Shown here piece by piece: positions 1-8,339 of a DNA stretch of 64,000 nucleotides. How positions within the stretch are numbered: the first letter of the stretch is position 1; each line of letters starts with the position of its first letter. The stretch is taken from contig NZ_CP032345.1 of the NCBI RefSeq assembly GCF_005222205.1, forward strand, positions 1,551,501 to 1,615,500, in the 5' to 3' direction. This DNA comes from Azospirillum brasilense. Lineage in GTDB: Bacteria; Pseudomonadota; Alphaproteobacteria; Azospirillales; Azospirillaceae. The position numbers and the translations under genes were made by a program. A model generated the notes under the pieces. That model was given only the letters and a program-made list of their open reading frames with translations. It was not told the origin of the DNA and made no database searches.

Positions 1-1
1 G

Positions 2-358
2 CATCTCAAGGACGGGGGGCGCATCGTCTTCATCGGCTCGTGCCTCGCCGACCGCATCACCGCCCCGGGCGTCACCGTCTATTCGATGACCAAGTCGGCG
101 CAGATCGCCCTGACGCACGGCCTCGCCCGCGAACTCGGCCCGCGCGACATCACGGTGAATCTGGTCCAGCCGGGCGCGACCGACACCGATATGAATCCCG
201 CGAACGGCGACCATGCCGAAATCCTGCGCTCGCAGACGCCGCTCGGCCGGTACGGCCAGCCGGAGGACGTGGCGGCGGCGGTGGCCTTCCTGGCGAGCCC
301 GGCGGCGCGGCAGATCACCGGGGCCACCCTGACGGTGGACGGCGGCCTGAACGCTTAG
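2..358 (+). CDS. Short-chain dehydrogenase/reductase, C-terminal part (5' end outside window)
   Basis: The reading frame is open from the window edge, so only the last 118 residues are visible. They hold the second half of a classical SDR Rossmann fold: the catalytic YSMTK (YxxxK) at fragment residues 27-31, a Ser about 14 residues before the Tyr, the segment NLVQPGATDTDMN that follows the active site, and the usual C-terminal TVDGG. Such proteins are cytoplasmic NAD(P)H-dependent oxidoreductases of FabG type. The substrate cannot be told from this part. A hairpin directly downstream probably ends the transcript. Confidence 0.9.
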   Translation, partial: HLKDGGRIVFIGSCLADRITAPGVTVYSMTKSAQIALTHGLARELGPRDITVNLVQPGATDTDMNPANGDHAEILRSQTPLGRYGQPEDVAAAVAFLASPAARQITGATLTVDGGLNA

Positions 359-373
359 CCGAATCCGGAACAG

Positions 374-410
374 GTCCGGGGAAGCCTTTGGTTGAAAAGG
401 CTCCCCGGAC
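374..410 (+). terminator. Hairpin after the SDR gene
   Basis: GTCCGGGG...CCCCGGAC plus an AGCCTTT/AAAAGGCT inner stem gives about 15 paired bases with one bulge, starting 15 bp after the stop codon. No T-run follows, so it may be a weak intrinsic terminator or a 3'-end stabilising hairpin. Confidence 0.55.
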
Positions 411-563
411 GGCAGCGGTCAAGGATTAACGATCCGTTAACGGCGAATATGGGGCGACCCGAGGAGCGCCAACGCCAGCAACGGAGACGCCACAGATGCG
501 GCACGCACCGATGAAAACGGCCGATTCCCCCGCCACCCGGCCGCCGCCGCAGGGTGCCGCCCG

Positions 564-1769
564 ATGAGCCGTTCCGCGACGCTCGACGGGCTGCGGGGGT
601 ATTTCCTCGTCTTCATGATGGTGAACCACGTGGTGCTGGCCGGCGGCGTCCTGCTCGCCAAGGTCAACCACGCCGAACTCGGCTATGTGCAGGACGCCCA
701 GGGCTTCGTGCTGCTGTCGGGCATCGTCGCCGGGATGTACTACACCCGCGTCTGGACCCAGCGCTCGCCCGAGGCGGCGCGGCGCCGCCTGTTCGCCCGC
801 GCCCGCGAGCTGTACGTCTCGACCATGCTGGTGATCGCGCTGGTCACCGCCATGGTGGTGCTGGTCCCCGGCGCGCGGGAGCCGCTGGGCGGCTTCCTCG
901 GGCATCTGGCCTGGCTGGAGCCCGGCACCCTGCTGGCGAGCGCGCTTCTCCTGCACTCCCCGACCTTCACGGATCTGCTGATCCAGTACATCCTCTACCT
1001 CGCGGCGACGCCGCTGCTGCTCCGCCTGATCCTCGACGGCCATGCCCGCAAGGTCGCGCTGGGCAGCGCCGCGCTGTGGGCCGCCGTGCAGATGGGCCTG
1101 CATGTGCCGGTGCTGAGCGCGCTCGACGACGGGCTGGGGCGGCTCAGCGACGGTCTGGCGGTGCGCGGGCCGTTCAACCCGCTCGCCTGGCAGGTGCTCT
1201 ACGTCGCCGGGCTGCTGATCGGCAGCGCGGTGCAGCGGGGCCGCTTCGACACCGACCGCTGGTTCCCGGTCGAGCGGCCGCCCTGGCTGGTTCCGGCGCT
1301 GGCGACCGTGGTGGTCTGCGCGGCCTGGCACCTGTCCTTCGTCCATGAGCTGGTCAGCCCGATCGTCGGCGAGCGTTTCCTGCGCTACGTCGACCGCACC
1401 GAGTTCAGCCTCGTCTACCTCGCGAACTTCGCGGCGCTGGCCTATGCCGTGTCCTGGCTGCTCATCGCCGGGCCGCGGTCGTCCCACCCGGTCGCCGCCG
1501 GCACCGCCCGGCTGCTCACCGCGCTGTTCAACCTGCCCTTCCTCCGGCTGCTGGGGCGGCACTCGCTGCAGGTCTATCTGTTCCACGTCCTGGTCGCCTA
1601 CGCGATCCTGCTGATCGACCTGTTCGGCGGCCCCTTCAACCAGCTCACCAAGGCGGTCCTGCTGCTCGCCAGCGTCGCCAGCCTCGCCATCCCCGCCCTG
1701 TGGCGGGAGCGGAGCCGCGCCAAGCCGGCGGAGCGGGGCGCCGTCCGGATGGGCTCGTCGCGGGGCTGA
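564..1769 (+). CDS. OpgC-family membrane protein
   Basis: The 401-residue protein begins MSRSATLDGLRGYFLVFMMV, the opening of OpgC-type acyltransferases, and has about ten hydrophobic segments spread over its length. OpgC proteins are inner-membrane enzymes that add succinyl groups to osmoregulated periplasmic glucans. The family match is by overall pattern. No opgG or opgH is visible nearby, so glucan modification here is an inference. The ATG lies 24 bases past the end of a Pro/Arg-rich stretch with no other good start. It stands alone between the SDR and a secreted hydrolase. Confidence 0.75.
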   Translation: MSRSATLDGLRGYFLVFMMVNHVVLAGGVLLAKVNHAELGYVQDAQGFVLLSGIVAGMYYTRVWTQRSPEAARRRLFARARELYVSTMLVIALVTAMVVLVPGAREPLGGFLGHLAWLEPGTLLASALLLHSPTFTDLLIQYILYLAATPLLLRLILDGHARKVALGSAALWAAVQMGLHVPVLSALDDGLGRLSDGLAVRGPFNPLAWQVLYVAGLLIGSAVQRGRFDTDRWFPVERPPWLVPALATVVVCAAWHLSFVHELVSPIVGERFLRYVDRTEFSLVYLANFAALAYAVSWLLIAGPRSSHPVAAGTARLLTALFNLPFLRLLGRHSLQVYLFHVLVAYAILLIDLFGGPFNQLTKAVLLLASVASLAIPALWRERSRAKPAERGAVRMGSSRG

Positions 1770-1783
1770 ACGCGCCCAGGCCC

Positions 1784-1815
1784 GGAGGGATGGGGGCCTG
1801 GAGGGATGGGGGCCT
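1784..1815. repeat. 16-bp perfect tandem duplication
   Basis: The unit GGAGGGATGGGGGCCT occurs twice head to tail in the gap between the OpgC-like gene and the hydrolase, followed by a partial related unit (GGACGGACGGG). I see no coding or regulatory role. Confidence 0.8.
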
Positions 1816-1957
1816 GGACGGACGGGACCCCTCTTGTCCTGGACAAGCCCGCCCCGCTGGGTCAAAGAGAAAGCATCAAAAGGGGTGGGACCGGTGGACG
1901 GGCCATCGCCCGGCCGATCCCCGCCCGCCCTTTCGCTGCTGAGGACAATCGACCCGC

Positions 1958-3475
1958 GTGACGAGACGCGCCCATCATCGGTGGTTCGGAACCCTGGCCG
2001 CCGCCCTGCTGGCGGTGGCGCTGGCGCCCACGCTGACCCCGGCGCCGGCCCGGGCCGACCCCCGCTTCGTGCCCGGCCCCTGCTCGTTCTCCGTGCCGGA
2101 GGGGGAGGCCGCGCTGTGCGGGACCGTCGGCGTGCCCGACCGGCGCGACCGGCCGGCGACGCGGGCCTTCCGACTGCCGGTCGTCGTCCTGCTGTCCACC
2201 GCCAAGCAGCCGTCCCCCGACCCGGTCCTGTTCCTGGAGGGCGGCCCCGGCGCCTCCCCCTTCGGCAGCGGCGAGGCGGTGGAGGAGCGGATGGAGGTGT
2301 GGTGGTCGCTGACCGCCGGGTTCCGCCGGTCGCGCCACGTCGTGCTGTTCGACCCGCGCGGCGCCGGGCGGGCCGAGCCGGACACCGACTGCCCGGAGCT
2401 GGACGTGCTGGGCGCCTCGCCCCGCCTGCGCCCGGTGTCGCGGGACCGCCGCGCCGCTCTGGAACGGACGGCCATCGCCGCCTGCCGCGACCGCTTCACC
2501 GCCGCCGGGCTGGACGGCGCCATGTTCACCACCCCCATCGCCGCCGACGACGCCATGGACGTCGCCGCGGCGCTGGGCGCGCAGCGGGTCAACCTGTTCG
2601 CCGTGTCCTACGGCACGCGGGTCGCGCTGGAGATCCTGCGCCGCCACGGCGGGCGGGTGCGCACGGCGGTGCTCGATTCCATCTACCCGCCCGACGTCAA
2701 TGCGACGGAGGAGGCGCCTTGGCTGGTGCACCGCGCGTTCAAGCGGCTGTTCGATGACTGCGCGGCCAACCGCGTGTGCCGCGCCGCCTATCCGGACCTG
2801 GAGCGCCATCTGCTGGAGCTGGCGGAGCGGCTGGGCAAGGCCCCGGTGGACGTGCCGGTGGGCGATCCGGAGATTCCGCGCTGGGCGCGCATGGACAGCG
2901 CCGCCGCCCTGTCGGCCCTGCTGGAGGCGATGGCCGAGGGCGAGAGCGTGCCCCGCCTGCCCGCCTTGATCGAACGGGCGTGGCGCGGGCGGTACGACCG
3001 CCTGACCGACTGGGTGCCCGCCCCTTGGCTGGGCGACCCCGACTCGGCGGAGGGCATGGCCTTCTCCATCGAATGCCGGGAGACGGTGAATCCCGCCGAC
3101 CCGCTGCGGCTGGCCGACGCCGCGCGCCGCTTCGCCCCCTACGGCGCCGTCACCGCCGACGACCCCGGCCGGCGCGTCTGCGCCCAATGGCCCGCCGCCG
3201 CGCAGGAGGCGTCGGAGCGGCTGCCGGTGGCCAGCCCGGTGCCGGTCCTCCTGCTGTCCGGAGCCTACGACCCGCTGACCCCGCCGGAGTGGGCGGAGCG
3301 CGCCGCGGCGACCCTGCCGAAAAGCCGGCATCTGGTCTTCCGCAGCGCCGGGCATCTGGTCACCGCATCGGACGACTGCGCGGTCGCAGCCGCCACCCAG
3401 TTCGTGGATTCGGAAACCCTGCCCGCCAACGCCTGCCCGGCGGCGGCCAAGCCGCCGGGGTTCCAGCCGCCCTGA
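1958..3475 (+). CDS. Secreted alpha/beta hydrolase (TAP-like C-terminal domain)
   Basis: 505 residues with a Sec signal peptide (twin Arg, hydrophobic stretch about 11-30, cleavage near ARA-DP). The body is an alpha/beta hydrolase of the proline iminopeptidase/tripeptidyl-peptidase type. An oxyanion motif EGGPGASP lies early, and the nucleophile is Ser217 in FAVSYGT. The TAP-like C-terminal segment carries Asp438 (GAYDPLTPP) and His466 (SAGHLV), so the triad looks complete. It probably acts in the periplasm on peptides or esters. Four or more Cys residues suggest disulfides. The start is GTG; the substrate is unknown. Confidence 0.85.
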   Translation: MTRRAHHRWFGTLAAALLAVALAPTLTPAPARADPRFVPGPCSFSVPEGEAALCGTVGVPDRRDRPATRAFRLPVVVLLSTAKQPSPDPVLFLEGGPGASPFGSGEAVEERMEVWWSLTAGFRRSRHVVLFDPRGAGRAEPDTDCPELDVLGASPRLRPVSRDRRAALERTAIAACRDRFTAAGLDGAMFTTPIAADDAMDVAAALGAQRVNLFAVSYGTRVALEILRRHGGRVRTAVLDSIYPPDVNATEEAPWLVHRAFKRLFDDCAANRVCRAAYPDLERHLLELAERLGKAPVDVPVGDPEIPRWARMDSAAALSALLEAMAEGESVPRLPALIERAWRGRYDRLTDWVPAPWLGDPDSAEGMAFSIECRETVNPADPLRLADAARRFAPYGAVTADDPGRRVCAQWPAAAQEASERLPVASPVPVLLLSGAYDPLTPPEWAERAAATLPKSRHLVFRSAGHLVTASDDCAVAAATQFVDSETLPANACPAAAKPPGFQPP

Positions 3476-3518
3476 GCCCTGTTTCAACGAGCCCTATTTC
3501 AATGAGCCCTGCTTCAGC
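3474..3518. repeat. Three 15-bp tandem units across the speE 3' end
   Basis: Three near-identical units follow each other: GAGCCCTGTTTCAAC, GAGCCCTATTTCAAT and GAGCCCTGCTTCAGC. They begin at the stop codon of the upstream hydrolase and run into the C-terminal codons of spermidine synthase on the other strand, where they encode the KQGSLK tail. The unit length (five codons) keeps frame. Confidence 0.85.
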
Positions 3519-4369
3519 GCGTCCAGCATGAAGGCCGGCAGGGCGAAGCAGGCGACGTGGATGTCGGGCGTGTAGTAGCGGGTGGCCAGCCCCGCCGCGG
3601 CGAAGCGCGGGCGGATCGCCTCCGCCGTCTGGCGGCGCAGCGCCGCGTCGTCGGTGGCCCAGCCGAAGGCCATGAAGCCGCCGTAGTAGCTGGGCACCGG
3701 CGCCACGAAGAAGCTCGCGTCCGCGAACAGCCGGCCCAGCCGCCGATGGCTGTCCGTCAGCTCGCCCGGCTGGAGGAACGGCACGCCGTTCTGGGTGACC
3801 AGCACGCCGCCGGGGGTCAGCCGGGCCTTGCAGTCGGCGTAGAAGTCCTCGGTGAAGAGGACGGCGCCCGGCCCGTGGGGGTCGGTGGAATCGACGATGA
3901 TGACGTCGAACCGCTCCGCCGTCTCCTTGACGAAGGCGCAGCCGTCGGCGATCACCAGATCCGTGCGCGGGTCGTCGAAGGCGCCGGCGCTGATCGACGG
4001 CAGATGGGCAATGGACAGGTCGACCACGGATCGGTCGATCTCCACCATCGTCACCCGCTCCACCGCCTTGTGCTCCAGGCAGCGGCGCAGCATCCCGCCG
4101 TCGCCGCCGCCGACGATCAGCACGCGGCGGACGCGCCCATGCGCCAGGATCGGCACATGGGTCAGCATCTCGTGATAGACGAACTCGTCGCCCTCGGTGG
4201 TCTGGACGACGCCGTCGAGCGCCATCACGCGGCCCAGCACCGGGTTCTCGAAGATCACCAGGTCCTGGAGGCCGGTGCGGTCGCGGTGCAGGACGCGGCC
4301 CATGCGCAGGCGCTGGGCCACGTCCGTATGCAGCGTCTCGTCGTACCAGCCGGAGCCGGAGTCGCTCAT
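3494..4369 (-). CDS. speE: Spermidine synthase
   Basis: A 291-residue aminopropyltransferase that transfers the propylamine group of decarboxylated S-adenosylmethionine to putrescine. The order is typical of SpeE: an N-terminal beta domain (GWYDETLHTDVAQRL), the motif VLIVGGGDGGMLRR for nucleotide binding, the acidic ligand motif VEIDRSVVDLS, and IIVDSTDPHGPG in the catalytic loop. The ATG overlaps the stop of speD (ATGA), so the two are translationally coupled. The frame stays open upstream across speD, but that extension is not protein-like. The extreme C-terminus lies in a 15-bp tandem repeat. Confidence 0.96.
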   Translation of the reverse strand: MSDSGSGWYDETLHTDVAQRLRMGRVLHRDRTGLQDLVIFENPVLGRVMALDGVVQTTEGDEFVYHEMLTHVPILAHGRVRRVLIVGGGDGGMLRRCLEHKAVERVTMVEIDRSVVDLSIAHLPSISAGAFDDPRTDLVIADGCAFVKETAERFDVIIVDSTDPHGPGAVLFTEDFYADCKARLTPGGVLVTQNGVPFLQPGELTDSHRRLGRLFADASFFVAPVPSYYGGFMAFGWATDDAALRRQTAEAIRPRFAAAGLATRYYTPDIHVACFALPAFMLDALKQGSLK

Positions 4370-4875
4370 GACCCGGTTTCGCCGCGCAGCAGCTCGTCGC
4401 ACTTCACGCCGGTGGGCTTGAAGGCGCGCTCCAGCACCGGGATGGCCTTCATGGGCTGGGCGTCGCCGCACATGAAGATGTCCAGCGCGGCGTAACCGCG
4501 TTCCGGCCAGGTGTGGATGCTGATGTGCGACTCGGCGAGCACCGCCACGCCGGAGATGCCGCCGTTCGGCGTGAAATGGTGCAGGTGGATGTGCAGGAGC
4601 GTCGCCCCCGCCACCTCGACGGACTCGATCAGCGTGGAACGGACATGGTCCAGCTCGTCCAGACGTTCGGCGCCCCACAGATCGACGATCAGGTGGGTGC
4701 CGGCGCAGACCTTGCCATCGCGGACGATGAAATGGTCCTTGCGGTCGTCTTGAGATTCCCTCCAGGGACCAGAAGTCACGTTGGTCCGGTTGGAGTTTTG
4801 ACCTTCCGTTTGGGCTTTCCTTGGATCGCTTCCCAAGTCCATCCCCAATTGGAAGAGAGAAGCGGTCTTCGCCAT
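4366..4875 (-). CDS. speD: S-adenosylmethionine decarboxylase proenzyme
   Basis: 169 residues of the short prokaryotic class 1B AdoMetDC. The proenzyme self-cleaves at Glu115-Ser116 in AESHISIHTWPE to form the pyruvoyl cofactor. The other catalytic residues sit at the expected spacing: Ser108, His121 and Cys136. It makes the aminopropyl donor for the overlapping spermidine synthase. The N-terminus is about 50 residues longer than compact homologues and polar; a shorter start at Met12 is possible. The gene is first of a two-gene unit and divergent from the amidotransferase at 5086. Confidence 0.95.
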   Translation of the reverse strand: MAKTASLFQLGMDLGSDPRKAQTEGQNSNRTNVTSGPWRESQDDRKDHFIVRDGKVCAGTHLIVDLWGAERLDELDHVRSTLIESVEVAGATLLHIHLHHFTPNGGISGVAVLAESHISIHTWPERGYAALDIFMCGDAQPMKAIPVLERAFKPTGVKCDELLRGETGS

Positions 4876-5085
4876 CGTTCTCCCCCATCAGCAGATGTTC
4901 CGCGCAGGTGGCGCGGAGGAGGGGGCATATGGGACAAATTCGCATGCGAATCAACACAATTCTGTCCCCGCATCCCCTTTGTGCTTGGCGGCGGGCCTCT
5001 GGCGCGGCGCGCGGCGGCGGCGCATAATCGCCTGTCCGCCGCCTTCCGGAGCGGTCCGGAATCCTGTCTGGAGGTCCTCCCCACC

Positions 5086-5847
5086 ATGAACCGCAAGCCG
5101 CTGATCGGCGTTCCCGCCTGCGCCCGCATGATGGGCGAGCATCCCTTCCACGTCGTCGGCGACAAGTATGTCCGCGCGGTGTCGGACGGGGCCGGGGGCA
5201 TGCCGCTGCTGATCCCGGCGCTGGGGACGGCGCTGGACATGGACGAGGTGGCCGGCCGGCTCGACGGGCTGCTGGTCACCGGAAGCCCGTCGAACGTCGA
5301 GCCGCACCGCTACGGCGGATCGCCCAGCGAGCCGGGCACCCTGCACGATCCGGAGCGCGACGACACCACCCTGCCGCTGATCCGCGCCGCGCTGGAGATG
5401 GGCGTTCCGCTGCTGGGCATCTGCCGCGGCTTCCAGGAGTTGAACGTGGCGCTGGGCGGCACGCTGCACCAGCGGGTGCACGAGGTGCCGGGCTATTCCA
5501 ACCACCGCGAGGACAAGGAGGCGCCGCTGGCCGTGCAGTACGGGCCGTCGCACAGCGTGCGGCTGACCCCCGGTGGTCTGCTGGAACGGCTGGCCGGCGG
5601 CGAGGCGGCGGTGACCGTCAACTCCCTGCACGGTCAGGGCGTCGACCGGCTGGCCGACGGGCTGATCGTGGAGGCGATGGCCGAGGACGGGCTGGTCGAG
5701 GCGGTGCGGGTGGCGGGGGCGCCGGCCTTCGCGCTGGCCGTGCAATGGCACCCGGAATGGCGGTTCTGGGAGAACCCGCTGTCGGCGGCGATCCTGCGCG
5801 CCTTCGGAAGCGCCGCCGCCGACCGGGCGCGGCGGCGCCTTTCCTGA
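5086..5847 (+). CDS. Class I glutamine amidotransferase-like protein (gamma-glutamyl-GABA hydrolase family)
   Basis: 253 residues of the PuuD/peptidase C26 family. The nucleophile is Cys113 in LLGICRGFQELN, and the partner residues are His222 and Glu224 in QWHPEW. PuuD releases GABA from gamma-glutamyl-GABA in putrescine breakdown. The position, divergent from speD-speE, fits a polyamine-related role, but no other puu gene is seen. The ATG follows GGAGGTCC about 10 bases upstream, a good ribosome site. The frame is open further upstream, but that part overlaps speD in antisense and is not family-like. Confidence 0.87.
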   Translation: MNRKPLIGVPACARMMGEHPFHVVGDKYVRAVSDGAGGMPLLIPALGTALDMDEVAGRLDGLLVTGSPSNVEPHRYGGSPSEPGTLHDPERDDTTLPLIRAALEMGVPLLGICRGFQELNVALGGTLHQRVHEVPGYSNHREDKEAPLAVQYGPSHSVRLTPGGLLERLAGGEAAVTVNSLHGQGVDRLADGLIVEAMAEDGLVEAVRVAGAPAFALAVQWHPEWRFWENPLSAAILRAFGSAAADRARRRLS

Positions 5848-5893
5848 AAATTTGTTTCAGGACAATAGATTAGGTCAACAATCGGTGGGTGCC

Positions 5894-5916
5894 GCGTGCC
5901 CAGGAATTGGGCACGC
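5894..5916. terminator. Hairpin between convergent genes
   Basis: GCGTGCCCA and TGGGCACGC form a perfect 9-bp stem with a 5-base loop, between the amidotransferase stop and the marR stop. A smaller stem (CCTGAAA/TTTCAGG, 5843-5861) overlaps the amidotransferase stop codon. No long T-run is present; a bidirectional terminator is likely from the position. Confidence 0.5.
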
Positions 5917-5935
5917 CGCCCTTGCCCCGACGGCC

Positions 5936-6430
5936 TCAGCCGGCCCGCGAGATGCGGCGCAGGAAGTCGATGAGCTGCGCCTGCTCCTCGGCCGAGAGAT
6001 CCTTCACCATGGCCTTGTCGTGGGCCTGGATGCGCGGAATCAGCTCGTCCAGCAGCTTCTCCCCTTCCGGGGACAGGCGGAGCGCGTAGGAGCGGCGGTC
6101 GTTGGGCGAGGGCGCCCGGATGACGAGGCCGCGCGACTCGAGCCGGTCGATGACCGCGACCATGGTCGAACGGTCGATGCCCACCGCCGAGCCCAGGTCG
6201 GACTGCGACAAGCCCTCGTTCTCCTTGATCATGATCAGGACGCCGAATTGCCCCGGCGTCATGTCGTGGGGCGCCACGGCGTTCTGGAAGCTCTGGAACA
6301 CAGCCACCTGCGCCTTGCGCAGATTGTAGCCGACGAGCTCCGGCAGAGGGCCGAGGGCCATCTTTCCGGTCTTGCTCGGACGCTGGCGGGTGCGCCGGTC
6401 CGAGGGGGTGGGGCGGTCGATGTCGGTCAA
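5936..6430 (-). CDS. MarR-family transcriptional regulator
   Basis: 164 residues with the winged-helix core of MarR proteins: LSQSDLGSAVGIDRSTMVAVIDRLESRG (recognition helix region), followed by the wing segment RAPSPNDRRSYALRLSPEG. It binds DNA as a dimer and usually represses itself and a neighbour until a phenolic or other small ligand binds. The only in-frame start near the family start is TTG, so the N-terminus is uncertain. A palindrome about 20 bases upstream is a likely operator. The divergent neighbour at 6827 could be a target. Confidence 0.88.
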   Translation of the reverse strand: MTDIDRPTPSDRRTRQRPSKTGKMALGPLPELVGYNLRKAQVAVFQSFQNAVAPHDMTPGQFGVLIMIKENEGLSQSDLGSAVGIDRSTMVAVIDRLESRGLVIRAPSPNDRRSYALRLSPEGEKLLDELIPRIQAHDKAMVKDLSAEEQAQLIDFLRRISRAG

Positions 6431-6446
6431 CGTGAAAGCCGTCGTT

Positions 6447-6463
6447 TATTGACTAGTCTATTG
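6447..6463. promoter_or_regulatory. Putative MarR operator
   Basis: TATTGACTAGTCTATTG has the perfect 8-bp palindrome GACTAGTC with A/T-rich arms, just upstream of the marR start. MarR proteins commonly bind such sites over their own promoters. A related but imperfect sequence (CAATAGATTAGGTCAA, from about 5863) lies beyond the other end of the gene. Confidence 0.5.
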
Positions 6464-6539
6464 GTCGTGTAAAATGCAGGCAGGTGCCGATTTTGTCAGC
6501 AAGAACCACACAATCCGCATCATATGCATAGCACCCATT

Positions 6540-6739
6540 CCTGCTACGCATTGGTTCCGCCCGGAAGCGGCTCCACCTCTAGCCCTATGAAGTGATCGCG
6601 CTCCTGACCCCGGACCCCCGGAAACAGGCATGCCGGCGCGGTTGCCCGCCAACGGTTCATTCCCCTGCCGCAGACGGGTTCCGAACACGGAGCTTCCGAC
6701 GCCCGGTCCCCCCCAGACCGGGCGTCTTCGCGCCAAAGC
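6540..6739 (+). ncRNA. Possible small RNA before the terminator at 6740
   Basis: The 396-bp gap between marR and the FAH-family gene holds no credible protein gene. Strong hairpins occur on the plus strand: GGCG...CGCC near 6637, and GACGCCCGGT/ACCGGGCGTC at 6699-6726. An intrinsic terminator lies at 6740-6768, about 60 bp before the next start codon. A terminator in that place needs a transcript beginning inside the gap, hence a short RNA or an attenuated leader. I do not recognise it as SRP RNA, tmRNA or RNase P RNA; 6S RNA cannot be ruled out by eye. Confidence 0.3.
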
Positions 6740-6768
6740 CCCGGCCCAACGGCTGGGGCTTTTTTCTG
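6740..6768 (+). terminator. Strong Rho-independent terminator
   Basis: AGCCCC, a loop around GGCCCAACGGCT, then GGGGCT followed directly by TTTTTT: a classical intrinsic terminator on the plus strand, preceded at 6699-6726 by a perfect 10-bp stem (GACGCCCGGT/ACCGGGCGTC). Confidence 0.8.
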
Positions 6769-6826
6769 GTGCTCTTTCCGGTAGGGTGGTTGCCCGAACC
6801 GCACCCCTCCGAAAGAAAGGCGCGCC

Positions 6827-7510
6827 ATGGCCTACGCCATTCCCCTGTGGCCCCAGCCCACCGTTCCGGTCGCCGGCGGCGATCCGTTCCCGGTCCGCCG
6901 CATCTACTGCGTCGGCCGCAACTACGCCGCCCACGCGCGCGAGATGGGCGCCGATCCGGACCGCGAGCCGCCGTTCTTCTTCATGAAGCCGGCCGACGCC
7001 ATCGTCGCCGACGGCACCGCCATCCCCTACCCGCCCCGGACCGCCAACCTGCACCATGAGATCGAGCTGGTCGTGGCCATCGGCACCGGCGGGCGCGACA
7101 TCCCGGTGGAGCGCGCGCTGGACCATGTCTACGGCTATGGCGTGGGGCTGGACATGACCCGCCGCGACCTGCAGAACGCGGCGAAGAAGGAAGGCAAGCC
7201 CTGGGACATGGGCAAGGGCTTCGACCAGTCCGCTCCCTGCGGCACGCTGCGCCGCGCCGCCGACATCGGCCACCCGGACAAGGGATCGGTGACGCTGTCG
7301 GTCAACGGCGAGCTGCGCCAGAAGGGCGATCTGGCCGACCTGATCTGGTCGGTGTCCGAAACGATTTCCTACCTGTCGGGTCTGGTCGAGCTTCAGCCGG
7401 GCGACCTGATCTACACCGGCACGCCGGAGGGCGTCGGCCCGGTGGTCGCCGGCGACCGGCTGGAAGGCGCGGTCGAGGGCGTCGGCAGCATCGCCGTCAC
7501 CATCGCCTGA
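6827..7510 (+). CDS. Fumarylacetoacetate hydrolase family protein
   Basis: 227 residues of the FAH fold found in acylpyruvases, oxaloacetate decarboxylases and 2-hydroxyhepta-diene-dioate isomerases. Visible hallmarks are [12 protein letters not shown] near the start, the metal ligands in LHHEIELVV and in [14 protein letters not shown], and the C-terminal [18 protein letters not shown]. It likely hydrolyses or decarboxylates a small 2-oxo acid using Mg2+. The ATG has the purine-rich GAAAGAAAGG upstream. The xth gene begins 25 bp after its stop, so the two may be co-transcribed. Confidence 0.92.
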   Translation: MAYAIPLWPQPTVPVAGGDPFPVRRIYCVGRNYAAHAREMGADPDREPPFFFMKPADAIVADGTAIPYPPRTANLHHEIELVVAIGTGGRDIPVERALDHVYGYGVGLDMTRRDLQNAAKKEGKPWDMGKGFDQSAPCGTLRRAADIGHPDKGSVTLSVNGELRQKGDLADLIWSVSETISYLSGLVELQPGDLIYTGTPEGVGPVVAGDRLEGAVEGVGSIAVTIA

Positions 7511-7535
7511 CCTCGGCAATACGGATCACTGGACG

Positions 7536-8330
7536 ATGCGCATCGCCACCTGGAACATCAACTCCGTCCGCATGCGGATGGACCTGCTGCTGCGCCTCAT
7601 CGACGAGGCGCAGCCGGACGTCATCTGCCTGCAGGAGACCAAGGTCGTCGACCCCGACTTCCCGATGGCCCCGCTGGCCGAGAAGGGCTACGTCCACGCC
7701 CACATCCACGGGATGAAGAGCTACAACGGCGTCGCCATCCTGTCGAAGCTGCCCTTCGCGTCGCGCGACGTGCAGCACTGGTGCGGCAAGCAGGACTGCC
7801 GCCACGTCTTCGCCGAGCTGCCCGGCGGGATCGAGCTGCACAGCGTCTACATCCCGGCGGGCGGGGACATTCCGGACCCGGAACAGAACGACAAGTTCGC
7901 CCACAAGCTTCAGTTCGTGGACGAAATGACCGAGTGGTGGACGACCCGGCGCAGCCCGGACCGCCGCATGGTCATGGTCGGCGACCTGAACATCGCGCCT
8001 CTGGAGAACGATGTCTGGAGCCACAAGGAGCTTGTGAAGATCGTCTCCCACACGCCCGTGGAGGTGGCGAAGCTGACGGCGATGCAGGCGTCCATCGGCT
8101 GGGTCGACGCGCTGCGCCACTTCGTTCCGCCCACGGAAAAGCTCTACACCTGGTGGAGCTACCGCGCGAAGGACTGGGCGGCCTCCGACCGCGGCCGGCG
8201 GCTGGACCACATCTGGGTCACCCCGCCGCTGAAGGACGCGCTGACCGGCCACCGCGTCCTGCGCGAGGCCCGCGGCTGGGAGCCCAAGCCCTCCGACCAT
8301 GTGCCGGTGATGGTCGATCTCGCCGTGTGA
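7536..8330 (+). CDS. xth: Exodeoxyribonuclease III
   Basis: 264 residues of the exonuclease-endonuclease-phosphatase fold. It acts as AP endonuclease and 3'-5' exonuclease in base excision repair. Motifs in order: MRIATWNINSVRMR, CLQETKVVD (metal-binding Glu), YNGVAILSK, VGDLNIAP (catalytic Asp/Asn), YTWWSYR, RLDHIWV and the closing PSDHVPVMVDL with the catalytic Asp-His. Length is normal for the family and all residues needed for activity are visible. It faces the phosphatase gene tail to tail. Confidence 0.95.
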   Translation: MRIATWNINSVRMRMDLLLRLIDEAQPDVICLQETKVVDPDFPMAPLAEKGYVHAHIHGMKSYNGVAILSKLPFASRDVQHWCGKQDCRHVFAELPGGIELHSVYIPAGGDIPDPEQNDKFAHKLQFVDEMTEWWTTRRSPDRRMVMVGDLNIAPLENDVWSHKELVKIVSHTPVEVAKLTAMQASIGWVDALRHFVPPTEKLYTWWSYRAKDWAASDRGRRLDHIWVTPPLKDALTGHRVLREARGWEPKPSDHVPVMVDLAV

Positions 8331-8339
8331 TGGGCTGAG

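Noticed and set aside
3494..4957. Long frame fusing speE with an upstream region
   Set aside because: The protein before the speE ATG is antisense-style Arg/Pro-rich sequence overlapping speD, with no family features.
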